DNA of 64,000 bases from assembly GCA_043807765.1 (NCBI GenBank), contig JAZDFQ010000072.1, positions 1 to 64,000 of the forward strand. The letters run 5' to 3'. Below the pieces are notes generated by a model. The model ran no database searches. It saw only the letters and a list, made by a program, of their open reading frames with translations, and was not told the DNA's origin. Source of the stretch: Stygiobacter sp043807765. Its GTDB lineage: Bacteria; Bacteroidota; Ignavibacteria; Ignavibacteriales; Melioribacteraceae. Numbering within the stretch: position 1 is the first letter of the stretch; each line of letters starts with the position of its first letter. Position numbers and translations under genes: made by a program. This document shows positions 62,598 through 64,000 of this stretch, piece by piece.

Positions 62598-64000
62598 TCA
62601 ATCTTCTATCGTTAAATACGTGCCTTTGAAATCTTGGTTTCTAACTTCAATTACGCCCTTCTCTAAGGGAATATGCTTAAATACAATTTGCGCTTTACCA
62701 TTAGCTAATTCGATCACAGAACTTCCGGAGGGTGTTCCGGTGTTTTCTAGAAATTGTCCACCGTTAAGCACAGAGAAATAAACCCGACCATTAAAATCGA
62801 TACAGTGATTGCCATTTTTATCCACTGCAAATGCAGTTATAAGATAGTTACCACTAGCCATTCTGCTTTTTTCAAGTATCAAATTTTCCGGCTTATCATT
62901 TTTCTTAGTAGTAAAATTTATTTTCAAATTGTCTTCTGCTACTATTTTACCTCCCTCAAATCCGGTTGCCTTAATCTGATTTTCACCCTCTGCAAAAATT
63001 AATTGCCAGCTTAATCCGCAAGCCGGAAATTTTTTGGTATCTCTGATTTGTCTCCCTTTCGAAATTCCATTAATGAATAATTCCACTTCTCTACAGTTAC
63101 TAAATACGTTTACTTCCTTCTTTTCATTTGGGGCACCATATCTTTCTCGCCACGTATGCGATTCTATATAACAAAACTTTGGATTAGTAGTCCAGTAGTT
63201 TTTAAAAACATAATAAGCATCTTTAGGATTGTTATTCATGTCCAGTAATCCTTTCTGATTTACATACGGAATTGGATTTTCTGGACGAAGTGGAGTTGTA
63301 AAATCTCTAAATATCCATTGGGCAGAACCGGGGAACCAATCAAGATTTTCATTAACATGTAAGTACCAATCGAACAAATCCACTATATAGCTTTCGCTCC
63401 AATCGCCAATATTGGCAATACTGCTTGTTCTAATTTTGTTAATAGGTTCATCGCCTCCGGTAGTTGTAACTTTTCCTTCACCATCAATTGGAGCTTCGGA
63501 ATGACGACCGACATGACTATCTCCTCCATACTCAGCATGAAATAGTCTCTTATTTGTATCTCGCGCTTTGGTAATAGACTTCTCGTAATTTATATATACA
63601 TCGGAATACCAACCGGACCATATCGAAGGGGAATAAACATCAACAATATCTTGAGCTGCTGGGAATTTTCTTGTTGCAGTGTATCTGTAGGGATCGATTT
63701 TTTTAGCCAGATTGTGAAGTGTAATAGCAAAATTTTTTAGTGAATCCGGATTATCACCTCCGTAAAAATCCGGCAGCCAATCACTTTCATTTCCTATAGA
63801 CCAGAGTATAATTGAAGGATGATTATAATTTTGCTCAATCATTTCTTTGAAAATATTTTTTGTATTCTCTTGCCATTCTTTCGGTCCTACACCACCGCGA
63901 CACCAAGGATTTTCATCCCAAACTAACAAGCCAAGCTCATCGCACGCGCGGTAAACTTCAAGCGCTTGCGGATAGTGTGCAAGACGTACAAAATTTGCTC
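62598..64000 (-). CDS. GH2 beta-galactosidase family protein, partial (5' end outside window)
   Basis: The reading frame continues past the window edge (the sequence before the first in-frame ATG at 63929 still encodes NFVRLAHYPQALEVYRACDE, typical GH2), so the N-terminus is missing. The GH2 TIM-barrel shows the general acid/base Glu in ILWSIGNESDW and the nucleophile Glu in LFHAEYGGDSH. After it comes DUF4982 (VNVFSNCREVELFINGISKGRQ) and an invasin/Ig-like C-terminal domain (ITAFAVDKNGNHC). It probably releases galactose or a related sugar from external glycans. The convergent regulator ends 2 bases away. No signal peptide can be judged because the start lies outside. Confidence 0.9.
   Translation of the reverse strand, partial: ANFVRLAHYPQALEVYRACDELGLLVWDENPWCRGGVGPKEWQENTKNIFKEMIEQNYNHPSIILWSIGNESDWLPDFYGGDNPDSLKNFAITLHNLAKKIDPYRYTATRKFPAAQDIVDVYSPSIWSGWYSDVYINYEKSITKARDTNKRLFHAEYGGDSHVGRHSEAPIDGEGKVTTTGGDEPINKIRTSSIANIGDWSESYIVDLFDWYLHVNENLDWFPGSAQWIFRDFTTPLRPENPIPYVNQKGLLDMNNNPKDAYYVFKNYWTTNPKFCYIESHTWRERYGAPNEKKEVNVFSNCREVELFINGISKGRQIRDTKKFPACGLSWQLIFAEGENQIKATGFEGGKIVAEDNLKINFTTKKNDKPENLILEKSRMASGNYLITAFAVDKNGNHCIDFNGRVYFSVLNGGQFLENTGTPSGSSVIELANGKAQIVFKHIPLEKGVIEVRNQDFKGTYLTIED

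Overview
The window looks like the chromosome of a low-GC, Gram-negative member of the Bacteroidota/Ignavibacteria group, most likely an Ignavibacteria-type organism. The evidence is a set of secreted proteins ending in the type A sorting domain of the type IX secretion system (a YPNPFNP motif, then a YDxLGRE segment, then a SSGxYxYxL ending). A PorV-like outer-membrane protein, SusC/SusD and other TonB-dependent receptors, many lipoproteins and LytTR-type two-component regulation fit the same picture. No rRNA, tRNA, CRISPR array, transposase or phage gene was seen. The species is an inference and not proven.

Layout. 1-9.2 kb: an orphan lipoprotein, a SusC/SusD pair with its own terminator, a small membrane protein, a LytS/LytTR two-component system with a 20-bp-period direct repeat in front of it, a small HEAT-repeat protein and a protein resembling a degenerate histidine-kinase ATPase domain. 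9.2-16.4 kb: an outer-membrane barrel protein, a DUF116 protein, a membrane protein, a GH92 alpha-mannosidase and a TPR-containing sensor histidine kinase. 16.6-28.8 kb: large exported proteins. These are two tandem CotH/lamin-tail paralogs (the upstream one frameshifted), an Ig/FN3/DUF3943 lipoprotein and a secreted metallophosphoesterase. 28.9-37.9 kb: metabolism and housekeeping. This stretch has a four-Cys mini-protein, a beta-lactamase-fold hydrolase, an alpha/beta hydrolase, a beta-helix lipoprotein, a rhodanese, a YqhD-like alcohol dehydrogenase and a chemoreceptor. 38.0-47.1 kb: a TonB receptor, large secreted protein and PorV operon, plus a VCBS/FG-GAP secreted protein.

48.0-60.0 kb is the most unusual block. 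A Ser/Thr kinase-ATPase-TPR protein is followed by a GAF histidine kinase; together they look like a split version of the trifunctional kinase/ATPase/histidine-kinase proteins. Next comes a complete oligopeptide ABC transporter split into two divergent arms (binding lipoprotein and two permeases on minus, two ATPases on plus), and then a TPR protein whose 3' end overlaps the second ATPase gene. Sensing plus peptide uptake is a reasonable hypothesis for the block, but it rests on proximity only. 60.1-64.0 kb holds a lipoprotein, a 40-residue membrane protein, a membrane-anchored winged-helix regulator preceded by a 7-codon leader ORF, and the 3' part of a GH2 beta-galactosidase that runs off the window.

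Several intergenic regions contain nested palindromic elements: long outer inverted repeats enclosing REP-like inner palindromes (7.6-7.9, 14.0-14.1, 47.4-47.8 and 52.9-53.2 kb). At least one of these families recurs inside the window and has replaced the end of a coding sequence. Convergent or finished operons are often closed by strong rho-independent hairpins, many of them usable in both directions.
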